DNA of 64,000 nt from NCBI GenBank assembly GCA_917880885.1, contig OU862928.1:39668962-39732961 (forward strand), written 5' to 3'. The position numbers and the translations under genes were made by a program. The notes beneath the pieces were generated by a model, which ran no database searches, had not been told where the DNA came from, and saw nothing but the letters and a program-made list of their open reading frames with translations. Below are positions 41,798 through 50,924 of this stretch, piece by piece; the first letter of the stretch is position 1, and every line of letters starts with the position of its first letter. Source of the DNA: Limnephilus marmoratus (lineage: Eukaryota > Arthropoda > Insecta > Trichoptera > Limnephilidae).

Positions 41798-42427
41798 CTC
41801 AATTTGTGCTTTCAAAACATCTTTAATTGCATCAAATTTATGCAAAATCTTTTCGCTTTCACTAGATTTTAAATTTTCTTCATCGTGACTAAGTTCGTGC
41901 TTTTCAAACAGCTGTTTATCTAAAAAGATGGCAGCACACATACTGCACATATATTGCACGCAATCCAATCTATGAACGTCCAATTCTTCGGGCTCTGCAA
42001 AACTAAACTTGCATCTATCGCACTCGTACAATTTCGGCTCGTGCATTTCTCTATGGACTTCCATGCTGGATTTATCAATGCTTGTGAAATCGCAGAGATG
42101 GCATAGATAAGTCGTTTCTTTATCGTGACGGTTTCTATGCAATTGTAAATGTTGTTTGCGTCTATAACTTGCAGGACATAAATCACATTTGTAAGGTTTT
42201 ACCCCTGTATGAATTAGGTAGTGTACTTTGATTGATGCCAGGTTTTTTGTGGTAAATTCGCAGGCGTTACAGTGATAGATTTCGTTGATCTTTTTGCAGA
42301 TGTCCTGATATTGCTGGGAGATGATGGCTTCTTGTTGAACGTTGTAATCGAATTGATTGAAGTCGCAGAATTGATCCAGTAGGCTTTTGTTTGAGGAGGG
42401 GTTGCAAAGAAAGCCGGCCAAATTTCC
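41798..42427 (-). CDS. C2H2 zinc-finger gene 1, exon 4
   Basis: Internal exon of 210 codons, phase 0 on both sides. Acceptor TTTAACCTTTCCAG before GGAAATTTG, donor GAG|GTTTGT (weak match). It starts GNLAGFLCNPSSNKSLL. Five fingers follow: IYHCNACEFTTKNLASIKVH, KPYKCDLCPASYRRKQH, TYLCHLCDFTSIDKSS, LYECDRCKFSFAEPEE (ending HRLDC, a C2HC form) and YMCSMCAAIFLDKQ. The tail (KSSESEKILHKFDAIKDVLK) is charged and may form a helix. Read-through ends two codons after the donor. The weak donor makes this exon the least certain join, although the frame and acceptor are clear. Confidence 0.7.
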
Positions 42428-42509
42428 CTGGAAAGGTTAAACAGTATTGAAGCAAATTTTAACGACATTGTATTTTATAAAATCGTCGGTAGTTATTTCT
42501 GTATTTTAT

Positions 42510-42640
42510 AATGCACGAGTTCCAACTGCTCGAAACAAGTTAAATTGCAAGGTTGAAGATAGTGAAGTAATGGAAAAAGGTTGAGAAGTACCTGGCTATT
42601 CAAATCGGATGAAATTGATAACTTTACGGAGGACCGATAG
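42510..42640 (-). repeat. Repeat C fragment in intron 3
   Basis: Diverged partial copy (GTTCCAACTGCTCGAAAC, GAAGTACCTGGCTATTC) of the repeat at 47172-47405. Confidence 0.5.
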
Positions 42641-43824
42641 GTTTAACTACCGAAGATTTTGTAAGCTGCCGATAGCCAGAACGATATTGATAACCCTCTC
42701 ATAGGATAAGCAATAAATAAGAAATTGATATACGCTGGCAATACTGGCAGATCTCTCTATGGATTTACATTACTGTGAAACAGCTACGTAAAAATTAAAA
42801 TTGACAAATTCAAATCGAAATACTAACTTTAATATACATTGGCATTTCACATATATATACTTTATGACACTACTAGGGAGTTAAATAGTTAATGAGGACT
42901 TTTGTTTCTTCAAGCTCGAACGGAACAAATTGATCGCGTCTTAGATGAATTTTATGGATCGTAATACGATTTTTTTTAATTCTAAGAGCTTAGTTAGTTC
43001 ACCTCCATCCATTCTGCTTCCAGGTCGTAGGTGCACCGGTGCACCGCACCCGAAGTCGGCAAAAAATTTAAAAAAAAAATATTTTGATACGCGATTTTGA
43101 CCCTTATATATAAAGAAACTGTATCAAGAACAAGGTCAAATTCGCTTGCGCCAACAGTACTCCCGATACCGCTAAAAGTTTCATTCACCTGGCAGCGCCA
43201 GAGTATTTCAAAATAATTTATCTGTGGAGTTTGCCAATCGCATTTTACCGCGAAACGAGCTGTCAAAGTCAGTCGATGGCCGATCATAAAAACTTCGATA
43301 AACCTATCAATTCATCCAATAAACACAAGTTATGTTGTTTTTATCGATAGGTTAATGTTCAAATAATGTGTTTCGGTAAATAAAATAAACGATAGTTCAA
43401 AATAAATGCAAAAAATATTACTTCAAAAGTATTCTTTCTGAGATTTCGTACGATGTATGGGCAAAAGATCCTGGCATTCAATAGATTAATAAGCCAGTTA
43501 TTTTGCATAACAAATGACATTATTCAAAAAGTTGTGTATATTGACAGCTTATCTGATACTTAGGAGGCCGGCTTTTGTCAACTGACTGTAAGAACCATTT
43601 TTGATCGTGTTCGCAAAAAAGCTAACTGACCTTAGATGATGAAATTAGAAAATTCTTATTGACATAGGATTTTAACAATTAACCATGGTAGACCTTCTGG
43701 TAGCACTATACATAAAGTTTTAAGTTGAATGTCTACCAATAAACTCATACTTACAAAACCTTTATTCTTTTCAAGTTATTATAATAAGACGTATTCTAAA
43801 GCATTGATTATTTTTTTATTTTAT
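42641..43824. other. Unique intronic stretch, no exon supported
   Basis: No finger motif. It contains a 16-bp palindrome GGTGCACCGGTGCACC at about 43029-43044 and TTTATCGATAGG at about 43339-43350. The minus-strand frame 42994-43287 is not recognised. Confidence 0.35.
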
Positions 43825-43837
43825 TTAATTAAATGAA

Positions 43838-45904
43838 GACAATATTAGTTTTAGGGAAAAGACAAAAGAGTGCAACCTAATGGAAGAGGAGAACGTGAAT
43901 GCGATCTGGAAAATGATAAAGACGAAGATTATAACTACGGCAGAGGAAACTATAGGCAAGGAAAAACCCCAAGCACGGAAGGAATGGATAACCGATGAGA
44001 TCTTAAATATGATAAAGGATAGAAGAGAGCTCAAAAATGATAAAAGAGCTGAATCACAAGAGAAATACAAAGTGCTGAGAAACCAAATAAATAGAGAATC
44101 AAGAATAGCCAAAGAAACTTTCTACCAGAATAAGTGCAATGAGATAAACGACGACCTCAAGAGAGGAAATGTAGAAAGAGCCCACGCTGCGGTGAAAGAC
44201 TTCTTTGGGATGAGAGTTGGAAAGGGTAATGCGATAGAAGGAGAAGACGGCAAAATACTTTTCGAAAAGGACCAAATAGGAGAGAGATGGAAAAGATATC
44301 TCGAAATGCTGTACAATGGAAAGGGAAATAATGACAACGAAACATTGATAGAAAGAGAAAACGAGGTAGACGAAGATGATTTGGGAGATCCAATCACTAG
44401 AGAAGAGTTTGACCTCGCACTGAAAAATCTCAAAAACGGGAAAGCACCCGGAATCGATGATGTTCCGGCTGAACTAATTAAGCCAGCAGGAAAAGGAACT
44501 ATAGATGCCCTGTTTAAAATGATACAGACAATGTATAAGACTGGAAAGATACCAGAGGATTTCGAGAAATGCCTAATTGTCGCATTACCAAAGAAGGCGG
44601 GCACGACAAAATGTGAACAGCACAGAACTCTTAGCCTAATATCCCATGCCTCAAAAATATTGACTAATATCATCCTAAAAAGAATCGAACCAAAAGTAGA
44701 GAACATCCTTCCCGGAGACCAGTTTGGCTTTAGAAGAGGTGTAGGAACCAGAGAAGCAATATTGTCGCTACGAATACTACTAGAAAAAAGAATAAAAAGA
44801 AACCAAAACACATTCATCGCATTCATAGACCTGGAGAAGGCTTTCGACAAAGTAGAATGGAAAAGACTCTTCGAGATTCTGAAGAGAATTGACATCAAAT
44901 ATAGAGATAGACGAATAATCCAGGCGCTATACAAGAATGAGGCCGCTATAATTAGATGTGACAATGATACAAAAGAAGCCAGTATAAGACAAGGGGTGAG
45001 ACAGGGATGCTCTCTGTCACCTGTTCTTTTTAACGCTTATATACAAAGTGCGATTGACGACTTGAGAGAGAGAATGAGTCACAGAAAAGGTGTAAAGATA
45101 CACGGGCAAAAGGTGGATATGATAAGGTTTGCTGACGATATTGCTATGGTTGCTGAAAGCGAAGAAGAACTCCAAGAGGCCTTAACAATCATGCAAAGCA
45201 TTCTTCAAAACAATTACAACATGAAGATAAATAAAGACAAAACAAAGCTGCTGACTGTAGGCCGAACGCAACATCAGATGAGAGTAGAGATGTCAGGAGT
45301 TCCACTAAAGAACACCAAGGAGTTTGTCTACCTCGGGAGTAAAATAACATGGGACGGTCGGTCTAAGAGCGAGGTCAACAGCCGTATACACCAGGCTAGG
45401 CTTGCATTCAATAAAAGGTCGAAAATAATAGAATCAAATAATATAGACCTGAAACTGAGAATACTCCTCATCAAGACCTATGTATGGAGTATCTTGATGT
45501 ACGGCTGTGAAACATGGTGCCTATCCGAAAGAGATAAACGGAGACTAGAGGCTTTTGAGATGTGGTCCTATAGAAGACTATTAGGAATTTCCTGGAGAGA
45601 CCACATAACAAATGAAGAGGTTCTCCAAAGAATCGAAGGAGGAAGGCACCTGCTCAGGACCTTGTCCGAAAGGCGCGCAAGATGGATCGGCCATGTAATA
45701 AGACAAGAAGGCCTCTTGCATGCCATAATGGAGGGTATGACCGAGGGGACAAACGCTAGGGGACGCCCACGCCGAGAGTACCTGGAGGACCTGCTGGTGG
45801 ACGTGCGCTGCTCATCATATGCAGACTTCAAAAGAGCTGCACAAGACAGGGAAGAGTGGAAGAAACGAATAGAGGACATTGCTGCAAACCAATCTCAGGA
45901 TTGA
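43838..45904 (+). CDS. LINE reverse transcriptase, 674+ residues, intact
   Basis: The frame is open from 43838 and its first ATG is at 43880. It covers the pre-RT region (RREDLKND-type basic helix, then AAVKDFFGMRVGKGNAIEGE), RT and C-terminus of a LINE ORF2. Motifs are LKNLKNGKAPGIDDVPAELI, LPGDQFGFRRGVGTREAI, motif A FIDLEKAFDKVEWKRL, RQGVRQGCSLSPVLFNAYI, the catalytic box MIRFADDIAMVAES, then EFVYLGSKITWDGRS and LMYGCETWCLSERDKRRLEA. No endonuclease domain, so it is 5'-truncated at the 43837 junction. The stop at 45902-45904 is followed almost at once by a SINE, with no normal LINE tail visible. It lies in intron 3 of zinc-finger gene 1, antisense to it. Confidence 0.85.
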   Translation, partial: DNISFREKTKECNLMEEENVNAIWKMIKTKIITTAEETIGKEKPQARKEWITDEILNMIKDRRELKNDKRAESQEKYKVLRNQINRESRIAKETFYQNKCNEINDDLKRGNVERAHAAVKDFFGMRVGKGNAIEGEDGKILFEKDQIGERWKRYLEMLYNGKGNNDNETLIERENEVDEDDLGDPITREEFDLALKNLKNGKAPGIDDVPAELIKPAGKGTIDALFKMIQTMYKTGKIPEDFEKCLIVALPKKAGTTKCEQHRTLSLISHASKILTNIILKRIEPKVENILPGDQFGFRRGVGTREAILSLRILLEKRIKRNQNTFIAFIDLEKAFDKVEWKRLFEILKRIDIKYRDRRIIQALYKNEAAIIRCDNDTKEASIRQGVRQGCSLSPVLFNAYIQSAIDDLRERMSHRKGVKIHGQKVDMIRFADDIAMVAESEEELQEALTIMQSILQNNYNMKINKDKTKLLTVGRTQHQMRVEMSGVPLKNTKEFVYLGSKITWDGRSKSEVNSRIHQARLAFNKRSKIIESNNIDLKLRILLIKTYVWSILMYGCETWCLSERDKRRLEAFEMWSYRRLLGISWRDHITNEEVLQRIEGGRHLLRTLSERRARWIGHVIRQEGLLHAIMEGMTEGTNARGRPRREYLEDLLVDVRCSSYADFKRAAQDREEWKKRIEDIAANQSQD

Positions 45905-45915
45905 AACCAGAGAGA

Positions 45916-46015
45916 GAGAATATTAGTGAAACTCAATCGAAAACCTGAAAACAGAAAAAGATATGGTTACATCTGGGGCTCGAACCCAGGACCTTCGCCT
46001 TGCCGGGGCGCAACT
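45916..46015 (-). repeat. tRNA-derived SINE copy 1
   Basis: Minus strand reads GAGTTGCGCCCCGGCAAGGC then CTGGGTTCGAGCCCCAG, a T-arm-like stem-loop containing a B box. It is an inverse of copy 2 with matching flanks (ACAGAAAAAGATA). Its A box half is lost. Confidence 0.6.
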
Positions 46016-46124
46016 CAAAAGATAGCAGCCAATAAAAATATGCATTAAGAAAATGAAAATAATGTTGGTAGTTCTTAGTCGAAGTATGATACAGTTAAAT
46101 ATGACCGATTCGGATAGGGAAACA

Positions 46125-46245
46125 TTAGCTCAGTTGATAGAGTTGCGCCCTGGCAAGGCAAAGTTCCTGGGTTCGAGTCCCAGATGTGACCGTATCTTTT
46201 TCTGATTTTTCTGTTTTCAGATCGAGTTTCGCTGATATTGTCTTC
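46125..46245 (+). repeat. tRNA-derived SINE copy 2
   Basis: TTAGCTCAGTTGATAGAG (A box/D arm), loop CTGGCAA, and CTGGGTTCGAGTCCCAG (B box in a perfect 5-bp T stem). Acceptor-like ends pair at five of seven positions. The anticodon position would read GGC, not used by eukaryotic nuclear tRNA-Ala, and a non-tRNA body follows (GTTTTCAGATCGAGTTTCGC). I therefore call it a SINE, not a tRNA gene. Confidence 0.65.
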
Positions 46246-46382
46246 ATTTAATTAAATGTTACAATTTAAGGTTTTACTCATTAAGTTAAAAATAAAAAAA
46301 GATTGATTTTTCTTTCAGTGTCCTCCTTATTGTAGTTATAATATTCTTATTGCTGAACATAAACGAACTCCTGTTTCAGATG

Positions 46383-46625
46383 GGTTGAGGGATTCTGGCT
46401 GGAGAGGTCAAAATACCTCATCAACCAGTCTCTCTTGATCCGGCCGCCGGCAGCCGGTGGGCAGACACATCGGCCGCCAAGACCTTGACAAACCTCACCA
46501 CATAAACCTGGGAACCCCTGCTATATCACCAAACGTAGCAAATCACTTGAGATGACCTATGGCAGAGGTGTTGGTTATCCAATAATTGGATTCCGAGGCG
46601 GCGGTACACATACCCACCTCCTGAA
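46383..46625 (-). repeat. SINE family A, 5' half, in intron 3
   Basis: Minus copy of the long form's 5' half (AGTCTCTCTTGATCCGGCC, AATCACTTGAGATGACC, TTGGTTATCCAATAATTGG). Confidence 0.7.
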
Positions 46626-46654
46626 ATGCTTGACGACAATATTAACCGCTCTCA

Positions 46655-46765
46655 AATGAAAAATGTAAAACAGAAAAGATACACATCTGGGAATTGAACC
46701 AGATGCGACCGAGCCTTGCCAGGGTAGTGCTCTGATCAATGAGCTAATTTGACCGTATCAACTTC
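46655..46765 (-). repeat. tRNA-derived SINE copy 3
   Basis: Minus strand has TTAGCTCATTGATCAGAG, loop CTGGCAA and CTGGTTCAATTCCCAG, the same tRNA-like head as copies 1 and 2, more diverged. Confidence 0.6.
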
Positions 46766-46924
46766 TGTCATTTTCAACTGTATCAAACTTTGACTGAGAG
46801 CTATCAACATTATTTAATACATATTTTTTGGCTGCTATCTTTATGCATGATTGAATTATTTTTAAGTTTATTATAGTAAAGCGCACTTGAAGTGAAATAA
46901 CACAAAACTCACTATACAAATACT

Positions 46925-47172
46925 ATAGGTCACCCCAAGTGGTTTATGTTGGTTCAAGGGGTGAGGTTCGTCTAGGTCTTGGAGGTGGATGTCCAGGACA
47001 CACTAAACCCCAGATTTCTACCCACACCTTAAACCCTTTTCCTTCCCAGAACTCTCCTTTCCTTCTTTACTTAAAAAACCCTCTACACAGCATCCTCAAA
47101 TATGACATAGGCCCTGAGGGAAATCATTTTCCTCAGGGCCTCCTGTGTGGAGCTCATGTAAAAAAAAAAAGT
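46925..47172 (+). repeat. SINE family A, in intron 3
   Basis: Plus copy starting at TAGGTCACCCCAAGTGG, with the complete double stem and an A tail of about 13 (47159-47171). Confidence 0.75.
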
Positions 47173-47405
47173 ATCGCCTTGGTGTAAGACCACCATTCAG
47201 AATTGAAACGTTGCTTGAAATGGCATTAGCCGTGTTTGGTGACCATATCCGAATAGCCAGGTACTTCCCTACCTTCCTCTTCCCATCTCCTTCCTCTCCC
47301 CACTACTTTCAACCTCACAACATACCCCAATTGGGGATGTCATAGTCTCACTGGCTCCAGACGGGAGCAGTTGGTGACTTTTGTGCGGTATTCATATAAA
47401 GAAGA
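47172..47405 (+). repeat. Dispersed repeat C
   Basis: Reference copy (GGTGTAAGACCACCATTCAG, AACGTTGCTTGAAATGGC, CTCCAGACGGGAGCAGTTGG). Reverse relatives are at 11895-12135 and 42510-42640. Confidence 0.65.
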
Positions 47406-47501
47406 AAAAAAAAAGTAAAGCGCACTAGAAGTAAAATAACACAAAACTGCGCTATAAAAATGTTGGTAATGCTTAAACAATTTAAATTAAAATTAATTTA
47501 C

Positions 47502-48161
47502 CTTTTCCAAGTGTATTTTCAAATGTTTAACAAGATGTAATTCCTTTGTATACTTCAACTTGCAAATATTGCAAGGAAACTTCTTCATATTCATCAGCTC
47601 TTCGCAGTTCGGATTCTTCTCCGCATGCATCAGCTGGTGCCGCTGAAGACTGGCCTTGTGCGCACACGTGAAGCCACAAACATCGCACGTAATGATGGTC
47701 ATAGTCTTGGATTCCTTGCCGTCCTTTGCAGTCATGTGCAGACTCCTGTGTTTCAACAGATGGTGCTTTCTCGTATAGCTTGCGGGACAAAGATCGCAGA
47801 GGAACGGACGTTCGCCAGAATGCAACAATTTATGAACCTTTACCGAACGATGTCTACGACTTGAAAAATTGCAGAGATCACAAAAGAAAAAGCGATCAAC
47901 GCTTTTGGGCGGCAAATTTTCAACCTCGGTCAAATTTTGATTTTGATTTTTTTCATCGCTAACTTGAATAACATTCAACTCTTTTAAATTGCAAGAGTTA
48001 TAATTGCTGCATTCGCTTGTGTTGATTTTCTCTGTTTGAGACGTTGATATGTTTGGGATTTTGTTATCATTTGTTTCTAATTTGTTGATATTTTCTTTTG
48101 TGGATTTTACTCGAGCTAGCTTTATCTCTTCAATTGATTTTTCTGTGTCTTCTTCCATTAT
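47502..48161 (-). CDS. C2H2 zinc-finger gene 1, exon 3
   Basis: Internal exon of 220 codons, phase 0 on both sides. Acceptor TTTATTTCAG before ATAATGGAAG, donor AAG|GTAAAT. The first 100 residues are an acidic, Asn/Ser/Lys-rich linker (MEEDTEKSIEEIKLARVKST). Four fingers follow: FFFCDLCNFSSRRHRSVKVH, RPFLCDLCPASYTRKHH, ITCDVCGFTCAHKAS and FPCNICKLKYTKEL. Read-through after the donor gives VN and a stop. Its first half, with the upstream intron, is duplicated at 53762-54497. The ATG in the second codon could also serve as an alternative start if a promoter exists in intron 2, but I see no evidence for one. Confidence 0.75.
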
Positions 48162-48213
48162 CTGAAATAAACAAATTTTAATAATAATACACGACTAATT
48201 TTTCATTATCCAC

Positions 48214-48906
48214 TCAGGCCTCGGGCCTATTTTGTCGGAAGGTCAAAATTTTCCATTTTGCAATAAAATCCAAATAAATGAAATATTTTTGACGGCATCC
48301 GAAAACAAAAAAAAACGAGTGTGCTTTAGACCACACGACCGAAGTAAAACTTCACTAACTTATATCTCCCTCTTCCGCATCCGCATCCCTATCCCTGTCC
48401 CTATCGTTATCCTTATCCTTATCACTCCCCAAGTCAAGCATGCCAAAAGGCCTGACCGTTTGCCTCACCCGATTACCGTTCACATTGATTACCATTCGCA
48501 TGACATTTTTCGTAACAATTACCAGTTTTCATAACAATCACCACTTTTCGTAAAAATCACCACTTTTCGAAACGCATTCACCAGCTTAACCCACAAGTCG
48601 AGCATGCGTAAAGAAGTTTTACTTCAAAAAACTGTTTATGAGAGGTCTTAAGTCATGAAATACGCTTTCAAAATTTTGAATACAATCATAAAAATATTTG
48701 AAAAATGGCTCACCTTACGTTTTCTCCAACTAAACTTACTGATAATGTAAAGAAATAAAAATACCCACATATTTTATTAGACACATGTATTATAAACGTT
48801 ACTGTCACCTCACTTTTTTGTCGTTCCATGTAAAACTAGTTAATAAAAAATTCCCAAAGTTTCATAAATTTATTTCAAAGGTGATTCGAAACTTTCGTTT
48901 CATAAA
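48214..48906 (+). repeat. MITE E pieces and a tandem-motif stretch in intron 2
   Basis: 48214-48300 and 48615-48906 match MITE E. Between them is CATCCGCATCCCTATCCCTG-type short-period sequence and repeated ATCACCACTTTTCGTAA. This block is also part of the duplication at 53762-54497. No TTAA flank is visible for this copy. Confidence 0.55.
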
Positions 48907-49608
48907 GGTACAGATTTGTGTCGATACATATCAAACTCGCCAAAGTCCACTACCAACCATTTTTGTTTTTTTTTTGATTCGATTCGGCATAAAAAAAACT
49001 AATCTTTTGCTTTAGAACGATCTAACCGAAGTCCACGGTTTCCCAAAGAAACTAAGGGTGAAAGTTGATAGATTTTTTCAATCCCACACCCGCTTCAAAT
49101 CATATGAGCCAAACTTCAAACTCACCAAAGTCCTACTTTTTTAATTAAAACACGCCTAAGTCCAGTAATTATATTTCAATATCGACTAAGTCAATAGGTA
49201 TTATATCAAATGTACCAAAGTCCATTAAAAAATCATCAAAAACGCATATTTACTATAAGAAATTTATTTTGATTTTTATTTACCGAGTTCCCAGGTACAA
49301 TATTCAATACAGGTTATTATTGTCTAACTGATAGAAAGTGATTTTTTCTTTTAAAAATGCGTATTTCATCATCATAATTAACATGGCGGTCCTTGATAAA
49401 GGACATTTCGCGTTTTTTAAATTAAAAAAAAAACATTAAAACGCAATATTTTTTAATTCCGGTTACTGAATTACTTATTACTAACCATTATCTACCTAGT
49501 ACAATTTGTTTTAATTTTTTAAAGTGTGTTTTGAGCGTGGACTCGATAGGGAAATATTTACCAAAAGTTGAAACTAGAAAAAATCGTCACTATCCGAAAA
49601 CTGTTTAA

Positions 49609-50696
49609 CCCTTAACGGTTTTGTGGTATCCCTGTGAGCACACATAGAAAATAATTATTTCCAAGAGGAGCAGTGCACTTTTTAAAATAACACGTATTTA
49701 TTGAAGTAACTGATACTGCATTCTATTAACCGCTGCCAAAAACTTTCTTCAAAATTTGAATATCATTGTGTTAACCAACATTTTTGTCATTTCGTTAGAG
49801 ATTTTTTGACTGTTGGATTTTGGAGGAGATCAGTGTCACAAAAAACCTCTTTTATGTGCAAATATTATGGTAAGAATCTAATTTTCTATTCAAAGACAAT
49901 GTTCTTTTGTGATTATTTTGAGAATTATATCGAAATACGTAAATTACCACTCGTGAGTTGAATTTTTCATGTGTTACTTCAAGTGCACCACAGCTTCACT
50001 AGCGAAATCTGCACTGACCCTAAATTTTTTTTTTATGTTACTGCATTTTGCTATAAATGTTATTTTGATGTTTTTCCAAATGGAAAGGCTGAGCGATTTA
50101 GAAATAAATGCATATGTCATAGATTTGCCGTCAGATCCCGAATCTGAAGTTGACGATTTGAGTGAAGATGAAATAAATCCAGAAGAAGTCTTTAATCTTA
50201 CAGAAATCGAAGATTCAGATGACGATTTCTGTGAAAATGATAATGCACCTTTGTTGTCATTACTTACGGTTCAAACAAAGACATCTGAAAATATACCCGA
50301 GAAGTATGAATGGGTGAGGAATATTGACAAAATTAAAAACATTGAACCATTTACGGAGGAAACAGGTGTAAAATTTCAAGACTTGTTGGAAAATCCCCAG
50401 TAGAGATTTTTACGACTACCATAAAAAATAATGTACATATATGTAACAGGTTTCACATTGTTATTCACCATTATTAATTATTTTAAACCATTATTTTTAT
50501 TTTTCAAAATTAACAAAACAAAATGCTACTGGAGCAGTGGTACTCTGGAATAACCACATCAATTTTTTGAATAAATCTTTCAAATAATAACAAATATTTT
50601 TTTTATTAATTTACTTCATTTATTAACATCCAAATGAACCTAAATATGCAAAAAAAAATTGGAATTGAAAGAAAAGGTCAAATGTTCCGCTAAGGG
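49609..50696 (+). mobile_element. Short piggyBac-like element, 1.09 kb
   Basis: TTAA at 49605-49608 and 50697-50700. Ends CCCTTAACGG and, reversed, CCCTTAGCGG. Carries only the acidic N-terminus of a transposase. Confidence 0.8.
50080..50403 (+). pseudogene. piggyBac-like transposase N-terminal fragment
   Basis: From the ATG at 50080 the frame reads MERLSDLEINAYVIDLPSDP, SEVDDLSEDEINPEEVFNLT and EDSDDDFCENDNAPLLSL, then EWVRNIDKIKNIEPFTEETG. An acidic start followed by a W-rich entry into the transposase is the usual piggyBac N-terminus. It stops at 50401-50403 with no DDD catalytic core or zinc-binding tail, so it is a deletion derivative. The frame is open upstream to 49969, but those residues (hydrophobic, FFMLLHFAINVILMF) look like noncoding sequence. 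Confidence 0.65.
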
Positions 50697-50924
50697 TTAA
50701 ACGGGACTTAGGCGAGTTTGATATGTGTCGACACATTTTACATCTTTTGTGGTTAGTTTTTGTATTTGAATATGAAGTGTAGTATTTTTTTCTTTCTAAC
50801 ACCATTTATATTATATTTCTCATTATAATAGTAAGGGAGATACAACGATTTCAACGAGACATATACGAGTTGTTCCGAAAACTGATCAAATAGACTGGTT
50901 AAAATAATTATTCATACAGCTTAC

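Larger units (their letters stand above)
43825..46257. mobile_element. Composite unit: truncated LINE plus inverted tRNA-SINE pair
   Basis: Both ends carry ATTTAATTAAAT (43825-43836 and 46246-46257). Just inside, the left begins GAAGACAATATTAG and the right, reversed, GAAGACAATATCAG. Because ATTTAATTAAAT is a palindrome, the ends read equally as a 12-bp target duplication plus 14-bp inverted ends, or as 26-bp inverted ends. Inside are the LINE frame (43838-45904) and two SINE copies facing each other (45916-46245). Confidence 0.6.
48907..50743. mobile_element. Unclassified inverted-repeat element F
   Basis: Left arm GTGTCGATACATATCAAACT plus CGCCAAAGTCC (about 48917-48948). The right arm, reversed, is GTGTCGACACATATCAAACT plus CGCCTAAGTCC (about 50703-50735). 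Several CCAAAGTCC motifs follow the left arm. It is nested in MITE E and contains the piggyBac-like element. Confidence 0.55.

Noticed and set aside
44122..44964. 280-residue minus-strand frame
   Set aside because: Antisense shadow of the LINE RT frame with no recognisable domain.
46125..46200. Functional tRNA gene
   Set aside because: Acceptor stem pairs poorly, the anticodon position is unexpected, and related diverged copies with a shared non-tRNA body are nearby, so SINE fits better.
38115..50890. Introns 2 and 5 as duplicated exon-intron blocks
   Set aside because: Their similarity is explained by MITE E, which has TTAA duplications at 38111 and 39992 and also occurs inside an unrelated PLE at 23289.
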